Source: CAWCAL01 sp963695075
GTDB lineage: Bacteria > Actinomycetota > Acidimicrobiia > Acidimicrobiales > CAWCAL01
Assembly (NCBI GenBank): GCA_963695075.1
Contig: CAVOFR010000003.1
Coordinates: 496,001 to 560,000, forward strand
Direction: 5' to 3'
DNA length: 64,000 nucleotides
Shown: positions 23,472 through 31,955 of the stretch, in pieces
Layout of the letters: each line of letters opens with the position of its first letter
How positions within the stretch are numbered: position 1 is the stretch's first letter
Position numbers and translations under genes: made by a program
The notes under the pieces: model-generated
What the model saw: the letters and a program-made list of their open reading frames with translations, nothing else
Databases searched by the model: none
What the model was told of the DNA's origin: nothing

Positions 23472-25451
23472 TCAGCCGGTCACCAGGTCGACGGTCGTGC
23501 CGGGTCGGACGTTCTTGCCCTTGGCAGGTGAGGTGGAGGTGACCGGGTCGCCGACGCTGCCATCGACACCGCCGCAGACCAGCTCCTGATTCTCGATCCG
23601 GTTGCAGGCCGTGGTCACGTCGTCGCCGGCGACGTCCGGCACGGCGACCAGACGGGGACCGGCCGAGACCACGAACGCCACGTTCGATCCCTTCGACACC
23701 GACTCTCCGGCGGCGGGCGTCTGGCTGATGATCTGGTTCTCGGGGACCTCGTCGTCGAACTCACGATCCTCTCCGGCGGTGAGCCCCATCCCTTCGACCT
23801 CGGCCAGGGCATCGGCGAAGGTGCGACCCACGTAGTTCCCGAGCACGCGGGGCTCGGGGCCGTCGGAGACGGTCAGCTCGACGAACATCCCCTCGTCGAA
23901 CTTCTGATCGGGTTTCGCGTCGTCGACCGGTTTGCCGTCGACCTGCACGGCCATCACCTGGCCCTTCGGCACCTCCTCATGGAACACCTTGAAGCTGTTG
24001 GCCAGGCGAGCCCCCTCGTCGATGGCCGGCTGGAGCAGTTCCACCGCCTCGCCCTCCTGGATACCGACCAATCCGACGGGGAGCGTGAACTGGAGCGGGC
24101 CCTGCGAGAACGTGACCGAAAGCGTCTCGCCCGCCTCGAGCTCGACGCCGGGTTGGGGTCGCTGCGAGATCACGTCGCCTTCGACCGTGCCACTCTCGCG
24201 GAGCTCGTTCTCCTCGAGAATCCACTCATTGGCGGTGGCCAACTCCTTGATCTCGGTCCGGGTCATCCCGGTCAGATCGGGCACCTCGGCCGACGTCGTG
24301 GCACCCGGTCCCCACGTGACGTACGCGGCGGCCGCACCTGCGACCGCCAGGAGCGCGAGGACCAACGCCACCCAGGGCCAGCGGCGACGACCGCCGGCCC
24401 CACTGCCGGCGCCATCGTCGACGTCGCCGTCCTCCGGTCCGGGTTCACCATGGGTGGCGGCGGCGACGGCGGCGACATCTGCGGGCCTGACCACGGCCGC
24501 CTCGCCGATCTGGGTCGGATCCGGGTCGTCGAGCGCGTCGAGGCTCAGCGGGGCGATACCCGCCAGCGGGAACGGCTCGGGCCGCTCGAGCTCTTCGGCT
24601 CGGGCCATGAGCGCCACCACCATCTCGCCGGCATCGGGCCGATCGGCCGGATCGGGTCGACCGGCGCGTCGGAGCACCTGCTGGAGCGGACCCAGCTCAG
24701 GCCCTGGATCGAGCGGATTGTCGACCCGGGCCATCAGCGTGGCGATCGTGGTGTCGGCCGAGAAGGGGACCTTCCCGGTCGCGGCCTCGACCATGACCAG
24801 CGCCAGGCTGTAGATGTCGGCCTTGCCGTCGACCGAGTGGCCCTGGGCCTGTTCGGGTGAGGCGTATCGGGCGGTTCCCAACACCGCTCCCTGGGGTTCG
24901 GTCCAGGCCGCTTCGGCCAACGCACGGGCGAGTCCGAAGTCGGCGACGCGGAGCCGGCCTTCCTCGCCGAAGATGAGGTTGGCGGGCTTGAGGTCGCGAT
25001 GGACGAAGCCGCGGCCATGGGCGTGCTCTAGTGCCCGGGCCGACTCGAGCCCCAGGAGGAGGACCTGGGACAACGTGAGGATCCTGTCCCGATCGAGCAT
25101 CGCCCGGAGGCTGCCGCCACCGAGATACTCGGTGATCAGGTACGGCACATCGTCCTGGCCCCAGTCGTAGACAGCCATGATGTGGGGATGACTGAGCTGG
25201 GCGGCCGACTGGGCCTCGGCTCGGAACCGCTTCAGGAACGCCTCGTCCTCGGCCAGGCCCCGATGGAGCAACTTGACAGCGACGCGTCGGCGCAACGTCA
25301 CGTCGTCGGCCAGGTAGACCTGAGCCGACGCGCCGATGCCGATGGGGGCAACCAGTCGGTAGCGGCCGCCCAGGACGCGACCCACCTGGTCGTTCACGCG
25401 AGCCCCGGCTGCAGGGCTGCACGGTGGGCCGGGCACACGCGGAGCGGACAT
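23472..25451 (-). CDS. Ser/Thr protein kinase with PASTA repeats (PknB type)
   Basis: Transmembrane sensor kinase of 659 residues. Kinase domain (about 25-290): glycine loop PIGIGASAQVY, lysine in RRVAVKLL, catalytic HGRGFVHRDLKPANLIF, DFGLA and ASPEQAQG. A single membrane span (WPWVALVLALLAVAGAAAAYV, about 362-382) leads to four extracellular PASTA-like units, the second of which is diverged. PASTA repeats bind muropeptides or lipid II in this family. The start is uncertain: GTG 25397 (VNDQVGRVLGGRYRL) fits family alignments better than ATG 25451. No phosphatase or FHA gene adjoins it, unlike the classical pknB cluster. Confidence 0.92.
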   Translation of the reverse strand: MSAPRVPGPPCSPAAGARVNDQVGRVLGGRYRLVAPIGIGASAQVYLADDVTLRRRVAVKLLHRGLAEDEAFLKRFRAEAQSAAQLSHPHIMAVYDWGQDDVPYLITEYLGGGSLRAMLDRDRILTLSQVLLLGLESARALEHAHGRGFVHRDLKPANLIFGEEGRLRVADFGLARALAEAAWTEPQGAVLGTARYASPEQAQGHSVDGKADIYSLALVMVEAATGKVPFSADTTIATLMARVDNPLDPGPELGPLQQVLRRAGRPDPADRPDAGEMVVALMARAEELERPEPFPLAGIAPLSLDALDDPDPTQIGEAAVVRPADVAAVAAATHGEPGPEDGDVDDGAGSGAGGRRRWPWVALVLALLAVAGAAAAYVTWGPGATTSAEVPDLTGMTRTEIKELATANEWILEENELRESGTVEGDVISQRPQPGVELEAGETLSVTFSQGPLQFTLPVGLVGIQEGEAVELLQPAIDEGARLANSFKVFHEEVPKGQVMAVQVDGKPVDDAKPDQKFDEGMFVELTVSDGPEPRVLGNYVGRTFADALAEVEGMGLTAGEDREFDDEVPENQIISQTPAAGESVSKGSNVAFVVSAGPRLVAVPDVAGDDVTTACNRIENQELVCGGVDGSVGDPVTSTSPAKGKNVRPGTTVDLVTG

Positions 25452-25502
25452 GGATCACCCACGCGATGAGTGGTGTCCGTCGCCATCGGACAGAATGCGG
25501 TC

Positions 25503-25937
25503 ATGGTCGTCTCCGAGAAGGTGCTGCGGGTGGTCCGCCCGGCCCTGTTGATCGTAGGGCTCGTGGCCGGTGTTGTCGCGTTGGCCACCGCGACGTCTCC
25601 GCCGAGCGGCGACGGAGCTCGCAGCCCACTGCTCCAGTCCGACATCTCGCCCGTCGAGGAACTGATCCCGGCCGAGGACGCCCAGATCCTGCGCCAGGAC
25701 CGGGTGGGGGTCGATCTCGTCCCCGGCTGGTACGCCGAGCTCACCATCAACGGTGTCCCGATCCCCGAGGAGGAGATCAACAGCACGGCCAGCCTCGGAC
25801 GCTACTTCTTCCAGGCGCGCGAAGGTCGGGCGATCGAGGAGCTCCGAGCCGATCGCAACTGCGCCACGGCCACCATGCACCCCTTCGCCGATCCCGAGAC
25901 GGTCGAACGCGTCACCTGGTGCTTCTCCGCCACCTGA
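25503..25937 (+). CDS. Hypothetical membrane-anchored secreted protein
   Basis: Protein of 144 residues with one N-terminal hydrophobic segment (VRPALLIVGLVAGVVALATAT, about residues 11-31) and an extracytoplasmic domain. That domain is acidic and has a compact motif, LVPGWYAELTINGVPIPEEE, plus two cysteines (RNCATA, WCFSA) that may form a disulfide. It is divergent from the kinase gene. I recognise no named family; topology is from hydrophobicity only. Confidence 0.75.
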   Translation: MVVSEKVLRVVRPALLIVGLVAGVVALATATSPPSGDGARSPLLQSDISPVEELIPAEDAQILRQDRVGVDLVPGWYAELTINGVPIPEEEINSTASLGRYFFQAREGRAIEELRADRNCATATMHPFADPETVERVTWCFSAT

Positions 25938-25978
25938 GGGACCCCGCTGGTAGGCGCTCCGCGCCGGGGTGGGCTCAG
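25934..25978. terminator. Bidirectional terminator-like palindrome
   Basis: Nested arms CTGAG/CTCAG (25934-25938, 25974-25978) and ACCCCG/CGGGGT (25941-25946, 25965-25970). Both stops of the convergent genes fall inside the outer arms. Confidence 0.55.
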
Positions 25979-26622
25979 TTCCGGAGCACGGCCCGACCGA
26001 TCACGTGTGGCGACACCGGTGTCTTCATCGGTCCGATGTCCAGGTCGAACCGGCGCTGTTCGGACACATCGAATCCGGCCTCGGCAATGGCCCCGACGGT
26101 GTCACGGGCCGTGTGGCATCCTCCGGCGATCCGCGGCCAGACCCGGTCGGTGCGCTGCTGGAACCGGGCCAGCCGCGGCGTCTCGGCCACGACGTGCTCG
26201 TAGAAGCGCAACTCGCCGCCCGGGCGAAGGATTCGGGCGGCCTCTTCCAAGGCCCGATGCTGGTCGGGGACCGAGCAGAGCACCAGCGAACAGACGACGG
26301 CGTCGACGCTGTCATCGTCGATCGGCAGCTCTGCTGCGACCCCGTCGACCACGGTGACCGGTACCGCCGCCGATTCCGCCGCCGACTCGGCCCATCGGCG
26401 CAGATATGAATCCGGCTCGACCGCCACCACCTCGGTCACCGAATCGGGATAGTGGCGGAAGTTCAGCCCGTTGCCGGCCCCCACTTCGCACACGCGACCC
26501 GACAGATCACCGACGAGGTCCGCCCGGTGATGGGCGAGCGATCGATCCGATGCCTCGGAGATCACCCGGTAGACACGGCCGAAGATCGTGCTCTTGCGAC
26601 GGGGGGCGGCGTCCTGCTCCAT
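25975..26622 (-). CDS. Class I SAM-dependent methyltransferase
   Basis: Small methyltransferase of 215 residues. Motif I is RVCEVGAGNGLNFRHYP, motif II acidic residue in VVAVEPDSYL, and later SVDAVVCSLVLCSVPD with RILRPGGELRFYEHV, as in UbiE/METTL7-like enzymes. ATG 26622 is supported by TATGTT 7 bases upstream (leaderless); a TTG at 26634 would add four residues. Substrate cannot be deduced. Confidence 0.86.
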   Translation of the reverse strand: MEQDAAPRRKSTIFGRVYRVISEASDRSLAHHRADLVGDLSGRVCEVGAGNGLNFRHYPDSVTEVVAVEPDSYLRRWAESAAESAAVPVTVVDGVAAELPIDDDSVDAVVCSLVLCSVPDQHRALEEAARILRPGGELRFYEHVVAETPRLARFQQRTDRVWPRIAGGCHTARDTVGAIAEAGFDVSEQRRFDLDIGPMKTPVSPHVIGRAVLRN

Positions 26623-26686
26623 ACCCGGCAACATATCCCGCGGCCCTGGTCGCCCGCGCCGGACGTACCTGCGAGGATCGCGGACG

Positions 26687-27211
26687 ATGAACGACCCGCA
26701 CCAGTCCGACGGCGCCGCCCTCTCTCCGGCCCGGCTGGCCGATCACCTGGCCATCCGGGATCTGGCGATCTCCTACGCCCATGCCGTCGACGATCGGGAC
26801 TGGCACCGCTTCGAGCGGCTCTTCCTGCCCGACGCGGTGATCGACTACCGGTCCTCGGGCGGCATCGTCGCCACCCCGGCCGAGGTCGCAGCCTGGATGC
26901 CGGATGCGCTCCAGGCCTTCACCTGGTGCATGCACTCGATCTCGACCCACCACATCCGCTTCGTCGACGACGACCACGCGACGGGGAAGGTCCATCTCCT
27001 CAACCGCAACGGCGTCGAGTGGGAGGGTGAGCCCGAGATCCTCGAAGTGGCCGGCTTCTACCACGACGACTACGTCCGCCTGGACGGTTCGTGGCGCTTC
27101 GGTCGCCGGGTCGAGGAAGCCCTCTCGTTCGCGGGAGGGCGGTTCGCCGACCTCGTACGGGACCTCGCCGCGTCGATGCAGGCCGACCGGGAGGGACGGG
27201 ACGGCTCATGA
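26687..27211 (+). CDS. NTF2-like / SnoaL-type protein
   Basis: Protein of 174 residues with the cone-shaped NTF2 fold: LAIRDLAISYAHAVDDRDWHRFERLF, then FLPDAVIDYRSSGG and a late YHDDYVRLDGSWRFGRR. The conserved Asp and His residues (HAVDDRDW, THHIRF) fit ring-hydroxylating-dioxygenase-beta-like or dehydratase members. Its stop overlaps the next start (ATGA), placing it first in an operon with an acetoacetate-decarboxylase-like gene and an acyl-CoA dehydrogenase. A small-molecule catabolic step is inferred, substrate unknown. Confidence 0.83.
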   Translation: MNDPHQSDGAALSPARLADHLAIRDLAISYAHAVDDRDWHRFERLFLPDAVIDYRSSGGIVATPAEVAAWMPDALQAFTWCMHSISTHHIRFVDDDHATGKVHLLNRNGVEWEGEPEILEVAGFYHDDYVRLDGSWRFGRRVEEALSFAGGRFADLVRDLAASMQADREGRDGS

Positions 27212-27960
27212 TCGAGAGCGGTCCACACAGCGATCGCGTCTTCGACATCGAGGGGCACCGCCTCGGCTACCCCACCGAGTTCCGTGACGGATGCTCGCTC
27301 ATGGCCCTGTTCGTCGTCCCCACGGCCGCAGCCGACGAGCGGATCGCCCCATCGGGCTTCGTCGCGGCGGAGATCGCTCCCCGCCGCACGATCGTCACGG
27401 TGGTGGGAGTCCACTACGCCGACACCGACTGCGGGTCCTACGACGAGATCGCCTGGACCGTGATCGTGCAACCGTTCTCGGGCCGACGTGGCGTCCCCTA
27501 CGTCTCGACCATCACCGACATCGCCCGGGGTCGAGTCGCCACGTACAGCTGGAGACTGGCCGTGTCGACGACGCTGTCGCGCGATTCGGGGATTCGCATG
27601 TGGGGATTCCCCAAGACCGTCGAAGACCTCCGCTTCGAGCGCGCCGATGGCCGAGCCTCGATGTCCTGGCAGGTCGGCGACGCCACGGTCATGCGCCTGT
27701 CGGTGCCCGACAGCGGTGCTCGGGTCGCCAAACCCGTCTCCCCGCCGGTGTATTCGGTCTTCGACGGTGCCCCGCACGTCGGAAACCTCACCCAGTCCTA
27801 CACCGACGTCGGCTACCACCCGCGGGCCGGGGAGCTCGAGCTCGGCGAGCACGAGATCGCTGACGAGCTCGAGGAGTTGGGCCTGCCGAAGCGCCCACTT
27901 CTGGCCTGCTGGAACGGACATCTATCGTTCCGGATGAGCGCACCCCGCCCCCTGCTCTGA
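27208..27960 (+). CDS. Acetoacetate decarboxylase-like protein
   Basis: Member of the ADC superfamily, 250 residues. The motif MWGFPKTVEDLRF (about residue 132) matches the region carrying the Schiff-base lysine of acetoacetate decarboxylase. Other ADC features are VVGVHYADTDCGSYDEI and the closing FDGAPHVGNLTQSY. The superfamily also includes enzymes with other lyase or hydratase activities, so true acetoacetate decarboxylation is not assured. Overlap with the preceding gene and a 20-base gap to the acyl-CoA dehydrogenase indicate one operon. Confidence 0.8.
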   Translation: MIESGPHSDRVFDIEGHRLGYPTEFRDGCSLMALFVVPTAAADERIAPSGFVAAEIAPRRTIVTVVGVHYADTDCGSYDEIAWTVIVQPFSGRRGVPYVSTITDIARGRVATYSWRLAVSTTLSRDSGIRMWGFPKTVEDLRFERADGRASMSWQVGDATVMRLSVPDSGARVAKPVSPPVYSVFDGAPHVGNLTQSYTDVGYHPRAGELELGEHEIADELEELGLPKRPLLACWNGHLSFRMSAPRPLL

Positions 27961-27980
27961 CCCGTTCCCGAAAGGCAACC

Positions 27981-29207
27981 ATGGACTTCGACCTCCCCGC
28001 CGACGACGACCCGCGTCGGCTCGAGATCCGGACCTGGCTCGACGCCCACCCCTCGCCGTCGGCCCGCGAGCTGGACGAGGCGGGATACGTGGTTCCCCAC
28101 TGGCCGAAGCCGTACGGCCTCGAGGCCGAGCCGATGCACCAGCTGATCATCGACGATGAGCTGCGTCGGGCCGGTGTGCGCCGCCCCATCAACCCGATCG
28201 GGCTGGGCTGGGCCGGGCCGACGATCCTGCTGGCCGGCACCGAGGAACAGAAGAAGACCTACCTCCCGGGCATGCTCACCGGCGAGGAGTTCTGGTGCCA
28301 GCTCTTCAGCGAGCCCGATGCCGGATCCGACCTGGCCGCGCTGGCGACGCGAGCCGAACGCGACGGCGACGAATACGTCGTGAACGGTTCGAAGACCTGG
28401 ACCAGCGGCGGGCACGTCGCGAAGTACGGAATCCTGATCGCGCGGACCGACCCGGATGTCCCGAAGCACAAGGGCATCTCCTACTTCATCTGCCCGATGG
28501 ATCTCCCCGGCATCACCATGACACCGATCGTGGACATGACCACGGCCCACTCGTTCAACCAGGTGTTCTTCGACGACGTGCGCATCCCGGCCGACCTCCT
28601 CGTCGGTGAGGAAGGCGACGGCTGGCGGCTGGCGAAGGTCACCCTCTCCAACGAACGGGTGTCGCTCTCGTCCTCCGGCTCGCTGTGGGGCGAGGGACCG
28701 TCGGCGGGCATGCTCCTCGATCTCGTTCGGGAGACCGGCGGCATCGGCGATCCACGCATGCGGCAGCGCATCGCCGGGCTGCACTGCGAGGCCGAGCTGC
28801 TCCGCCTCAACCGTCTCCGCACCCTGAGCGCCCGGCTCGCGGGCCGGACCCCCGGCCCCGAGGCGTCGATCCAGAAGGCCATGGCCGACGAGCACGGCCA
28901 GCACGTGATGGAGCTGGCCAAGGAGCTCACCGGCGCCGCCGGCATGATCACCGGCTCGGGTCCGAGCGGAGATCTACCCGGGTCGGGCCGACGGGGGGCG
29001 ACCGAGATCAACTTCGAGCGCGGCCAGTTCGGCGACGTCGACCCCATCTGGCACTACGGGTTCCTCTTCTCGCCGGCCCTGACGCTCGGCGGAGGGACGT
29101 TCGCCGTCCAGCGCAACATCGTGGCCGAGATGGTCCTGGGCCTGCCGCGGGAGGTCAACGTCGAGCAGGGCCTCAGCTGGTCGGAATCCCGCCGCGCCCC
29201 AGCGTGA
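27981..29207 (+). CDS. Acyl-CoA dehydrogenase
   Basis: FAD flavoenzyme of 408 residues. Order: N-terminal helical domain, WCQLFSEPDAGSDLAALATRA (FAD/substrate loop, about residue 104-124), VVNGSKTWTSGGHVAKYGIL, VFFDDVRIPADLLVGEEGDGWR and the C-terminal helical domain ending TFAVQRNIVAEMVLGLPRE. The catalytic base cannot be placed with certainty because it varies in position in this superfamily. GAAAGG lies about 6 bases upstream of the ATG. As the last gene after NTF2-like and ADC-like genes, it probably oxidises a CoA ester in the same pathway. Confidence 0.92.
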   Translation: MDFDLPADDDPRRLEIRTWLDAHPSPSARELDEAGYVVPHWPKPYGLEAEPMHQLIIDDELRRAGVRRPINPIGLGWAGPTILLAGTEEQKKTYLPGMLTGEEFWCQLFSEPDAGSDLAALATRAERDGDEYVVNGSKTWTSGGHVAKYGILIARTDPDVPKHKGISYFICPMDLPGITMTPIVDMTTAHSFNQVFFDDVRIPADLLVGEEGDGWRLAKVTLSNERVSLSSSGSLWGEGPSAGMLLDLVRETGGIGDPRMRQRIAGLHCEAELLRLNRLRTLSARLAGRTPGPEASIQKAMADEHGQHVMELAKELTGAAGMITGSGPSGDLPGSGRRGATEINFERGQFGDVDPIWHYGFLFSPALTLGGGTFAVQRNIVAEMVLGLPREVNVEQGLSWSESRRAPA

Positions 29208-29220
29208 ACCGCACCGGTTC

Positions 29221-29261
29221 TGGGGACTGTCAGCCACACGTCATGTAGCTGACAGTCCCCA
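29221..29261 (+). repeat. Palindromic intergenic element, family 2, copy E
   Basis: Perfect 14-base arms TGGGGACTGTCAGC (29221-29234) and GCTGACAGTCCCCA (29248-29261), with inner ACA/TGT pairs around a seven-base centre. It matches the reverse complement of copy D at most positions. It lies between the convergent acyl-CoA dehydrogenase and HAD genes and is a strong terminator candidate. Confidence 0.85.
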
Positions 29262-29263
29262 AA

Positions 29264-29917
29264 TCATGAGAGGTCGAGGAGTCGGACGACGGTCTCGACC
29301 GCGGTGCTGTGGTCGTCCTCGACCAGGACCGTCTGCCATCCGATCGCCTGCGCCGCGTCGATGTTGCCCTCGGCGTCGTCGAGGAAGAGCACACTCGCCG
29401 GATCGTCCACACCGAGCCGTTCCTGGGTGAGGTGATAGATCGCCGGATCGGGCTTGCGCATCCCGACCTGACTCGAATCGATGACCTCGGAGAACAGCTC
29501 GTCGACCGGGAGCAGCGAACGCCACCCGGCGCTGAATTCGACCAGGTTGTTGGTGAGAAGGGCCACCGTGCGACCCGTCCGACCGATCCGCTGCGCGAGG
29601 TCGACCATGTCGGGCCGGGCCGTACCGACGCTCACGAACGCGCTGAACAGCTCGATGATGTCCAGTTCCACCCCCAGATCGGACAGGCTCGCGACCATGA
29701 TCTCGCCCCGCGCGTCCATGAGGGTCAGCTCCCCTCGCTCGAGCCGGTGCCACGGATGGTCGGTGTCCTGCCGGTAGTCACCGAACACGTGGCGGAGGCC
29801 GGCGTCCACCTCGACGCCCTTGTCACCGATCGCCCGGGACAACATGGCGAACGGCGAACGGGTGAAGACGCCCCCGAAATCGAACACGACGGTTCGCACC
29901 GCGGTGGTTGCACTCAT
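29264..29917 (-). CDS. HAD-family hydrolase
   Basis: Haloacid-dehalogenase-type phosphatase of 217 residues. Motif I is VVFDFGGVFT (nucleophile Asp about residue 13), motif II ALLTNN, motif III lysine in GMRKPDPAIYHLT and motif IV VLFLDDAEGNID. It fits the subfamily I group that includes sugar-phosphatase and epoxide-hydrolase-N-like members. ATG 29917 overlaps the ligA stop (ATGA); a longer frame extends into ligA and is not needed. Substrate unknown. Confidence 0.88.
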   Translation of the reverse strand: MSATTAVRTVVFDFGGVFTRSPFAMLSRAIGDKGVEVDAGLRHVFGDYRQDTDHPWHRLERGELTLMDARGEIMVASLSDLGVELDIIELFSAFVSVGTARPDMVDLAQRIGRTGRTVALLTNNLVEFSAGWRSLLPVDELFSEVIDSSQVGMRKPDPAIYHLTQERLGVDDPASVLFLDDAEGNIDAAQAIGWQTVLVEDDHSTAVETVVRLLDLS

Positions 29918-31923
29918 GTGGGCAGGTCTCCGGATTCGAGCAGGGTCATGAACTGTGCCTCGTCGAGAATGGGAACACCCAACTCCTCGGCCCTGGTCAG
30001 CTTCGACGCCCCGGGATCGGCTCCCACCACCAAGGCCGTGGTCTTCTTCGAGACGCTTCCGGGCGACTTGCCCCCCCGGGCCTTGATGGCGTCGGCCGCA
30101 CCATCGCGACTGAACGCGTCCAGCGACCCACTGACCACCACCGATCTGCCCTCCAGGGTCCGGGCCACCTCGGCCGGCGGGGGTCCTTCCATGGTCACGC
30201 CGGCCGCCCTCAGCTTCTCGATGAGTACCTGATTCGTTTCGTCGTCGAACCACGACCGCACCGATCGGGCGATGGTGGGACCGACACCGTCGATGGCGGC
30301 CAGCTCCTCCTCGCTCGCCGCGGCGATCCGGTCCATGTGCCCCAGGTTCACCGCCAGCAACTCGGCGCCCGCCGTACCGAGATGGCGGATGTTGAGCCCG
30401 CGCAGCAGATTGGCCAGGGTGCGGGTCTTCGAGTGCTCGATGGCCCCGAGCAGGTTCGCCACCGACGTCTCGCCGAACTTGTCGATCTCGAGCAGGCGTT
30501 CGGGATCGAGGGTGTAGATGTCGGCGACGTCGGCCACCAGGCCCATCTCGGCGAACAGCTCGACCCGTTGCTCACCGAGCCCCTCTATGTCCATGGCCGA
30601 ACGGGAAGCGAAATGCTCGATGGCTCCAGCCACGATGGCCGGACACCGCTGGTTGACACACCGATGCTGGACCTCGCCCTCGGGGCGCACGAGCGGCTCC
30701 GAACACACCGGGCAGGCCGCGGGGAAGCGCCACTCGGCCAACCCGGTCGGCCGCTCGGACAAGACCGGTGCGAGCACCTCGGGAATCACGTCGCCGGCCT
30801 TGCGCACCATCACGGTGTCTCCCGGCCGCACGTCCTTCAACCGAACCTGATCCTCGTTGTGCAACGTCGCCATCTCGACCGTGCTGCCTCCGACGAAGAC
30901 GGGCTCGAGCACGGCATAGGGAGTGGCCCTCCCCGTTCGACCCACCGAGACCTGGATGTCCTTCAGGAGGGTGGTCTTCTCCTCGGGAGGGAACTTGTAG
31001 GCGATCGCCCACCGAGGAGCCTTCGCCGTGGCGCCGAGATGATGTTGCCGCGCCAGTTCGTCGACCTTCACCACGACGCCGTCGATCTCGTAGTCGAGAT
31101 CGTGGCGTTGTTCCTGCCAGTGACGGCAGTAGGCGATCGCTTCGTCGAGCGACGAGCAGACCGTGGCGTTGGGGTTGACCGGAAACCCCAGATCGGACAA
31201 CAGCTCGAGCGTGGCCCCGTGGCGATCCGGCTTCTCCACACCGTCGACTTCAGCCAGTTGATAACACCAGATGGTGAGCCCGCGGGACGCCGTCACCGAC
31301 GCGTCCTTCTGGCGCAGGCTCCCGGCGGCGGTGTTGCGCGGATTCACGTAGGTCTTCCGGCCGGCCGCAATCTGCTGCTCGTTGAGAGCCCGGAAGGCCG
31401 ACACGGGCATGTACACCTCACCGCGGACCTCGAGGACGCGAGGGGCGCCGGGGCCGAGGCTCTTCGGGACGTCGTTGACGACGGCGACGTTGGCGGTGAC
31501 GTCCTCCCCCACCCGACCGTCCCCCCGGGTCGCTCCCCGAACGAGCACCCCGTCCTCGTAGCGGATCGAAACAGCCAACCCGTCGAACTTCGGCTCACAG
31601 GCGAGGTCGACCTCCTCGACCTCGTTGCGTCTGGCCCAGGCCCGGAGCTGCTCCTCGTCGAAGGCGTTGTCCAACGACATCATGGCAACGGAGTGACGCA
31701 CCGGAGCGAAGGGGACGGTGGCCACACCCCCGATCATCTGCGTGGGCGAGTCGCCCGTGACGAGGTCGGGACGCTTCCGCTCGAGCTCCCGCAGTCGCGT
31801 CAGGGCCTCGTCGTAGGTGGCATCGGGGACCACCGGTGCGTCACGGTCGTAGTACGCGGCACCCCATTCTCGGAGCTTGACCCGCAGCTCCTCGACCTCT
31901 TCCTCGATCGCCGATTCGGTCAT
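29914..31923 (-). CDS. ligA: NAD-dependent DNA ligase
   Basis: Essential ligase that seals nicks in replication and repair using NAD+. The 669-residue protein has the adenylation lysine in CEPKFDGLAVSIRYEDG (about residue 115), an OB fold, a four-cysteine zinc finger (CPVCSEPL...HRCVNQRCPA, about 400-430), helix-hairpin-helix repeats (GLNIRHLGTAGAELLA, AIDGVGPTIARSV) and a C-terminal BRCT domain (LEGRSVVVSGSL). TAGACT lies 8 bases before the ATG, implying leaderless mRNA. The HAD gene follows with overlap. Confidence 0.97.
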   Translation of the reverse strand: MTESAIEEEVEELRVKLREWGAAYYDRDAPVVPDATYDEALTRLRELERKRPDLVTGDSPTQMIGGVATVPFAPVRHSVAMMSLDNAFDEEQLRAWARRNEVEEVDLACEPKFDGLAVSIRYEDGVLVRGATRGDGRVGEDVTANVAVVNDVPKSLGPGAPRVLEVRGEVYMPVSAFRALNEQQIAAGRKTYVNPRNTAAGSLRQKDASVTASRGLTIWCYQLAEVDGVEKPDRHGATLELLSDLGFPVNPNATVCSSLDEAIAYCRHWQEQRHDLDYEIDGVVVKVDELARQHHLGATAKAPRWAIAYKFPPEEKTTLLKDIQVSVGRTGRATPYAVLEPVFVGGSTVEMATLHNEDQVRLKDVRPGDTVMVRKAGDVIPEVLAPVLSERPTGLAEWRFPAACPVCSEPLVRPEGEVQHRCVNQRCPAIVAGAIEHFASRSAMDIEGLGEQRVELFAEMGLVADVADIYTLDPERLLEIDKFGETSVANLLGAIEHSKTRTLANLLRGLNIRHLGTAGAELLAVNLGHMDRIAAASEEELAAIDGVGPTIARSVRSWFDDETNQVLIEKLRAAGVTMEGPPPAEVARTLEGRSVVVSGSLDAFSRDGAADAIKARGGKSPGSVSKKTTALVVGADPGASKLTRAEELGVPILDEAQFMTLLESGDLPT

Positions 31924-31955
31924 GCCCGGCGAGTCTATTGACCGTCACGAGACGT

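Noticed and set aside
29908..31941. A 677-codon open frame opposite ligA
   Set aside because: It mirrors ligA exactly and shows no domain.
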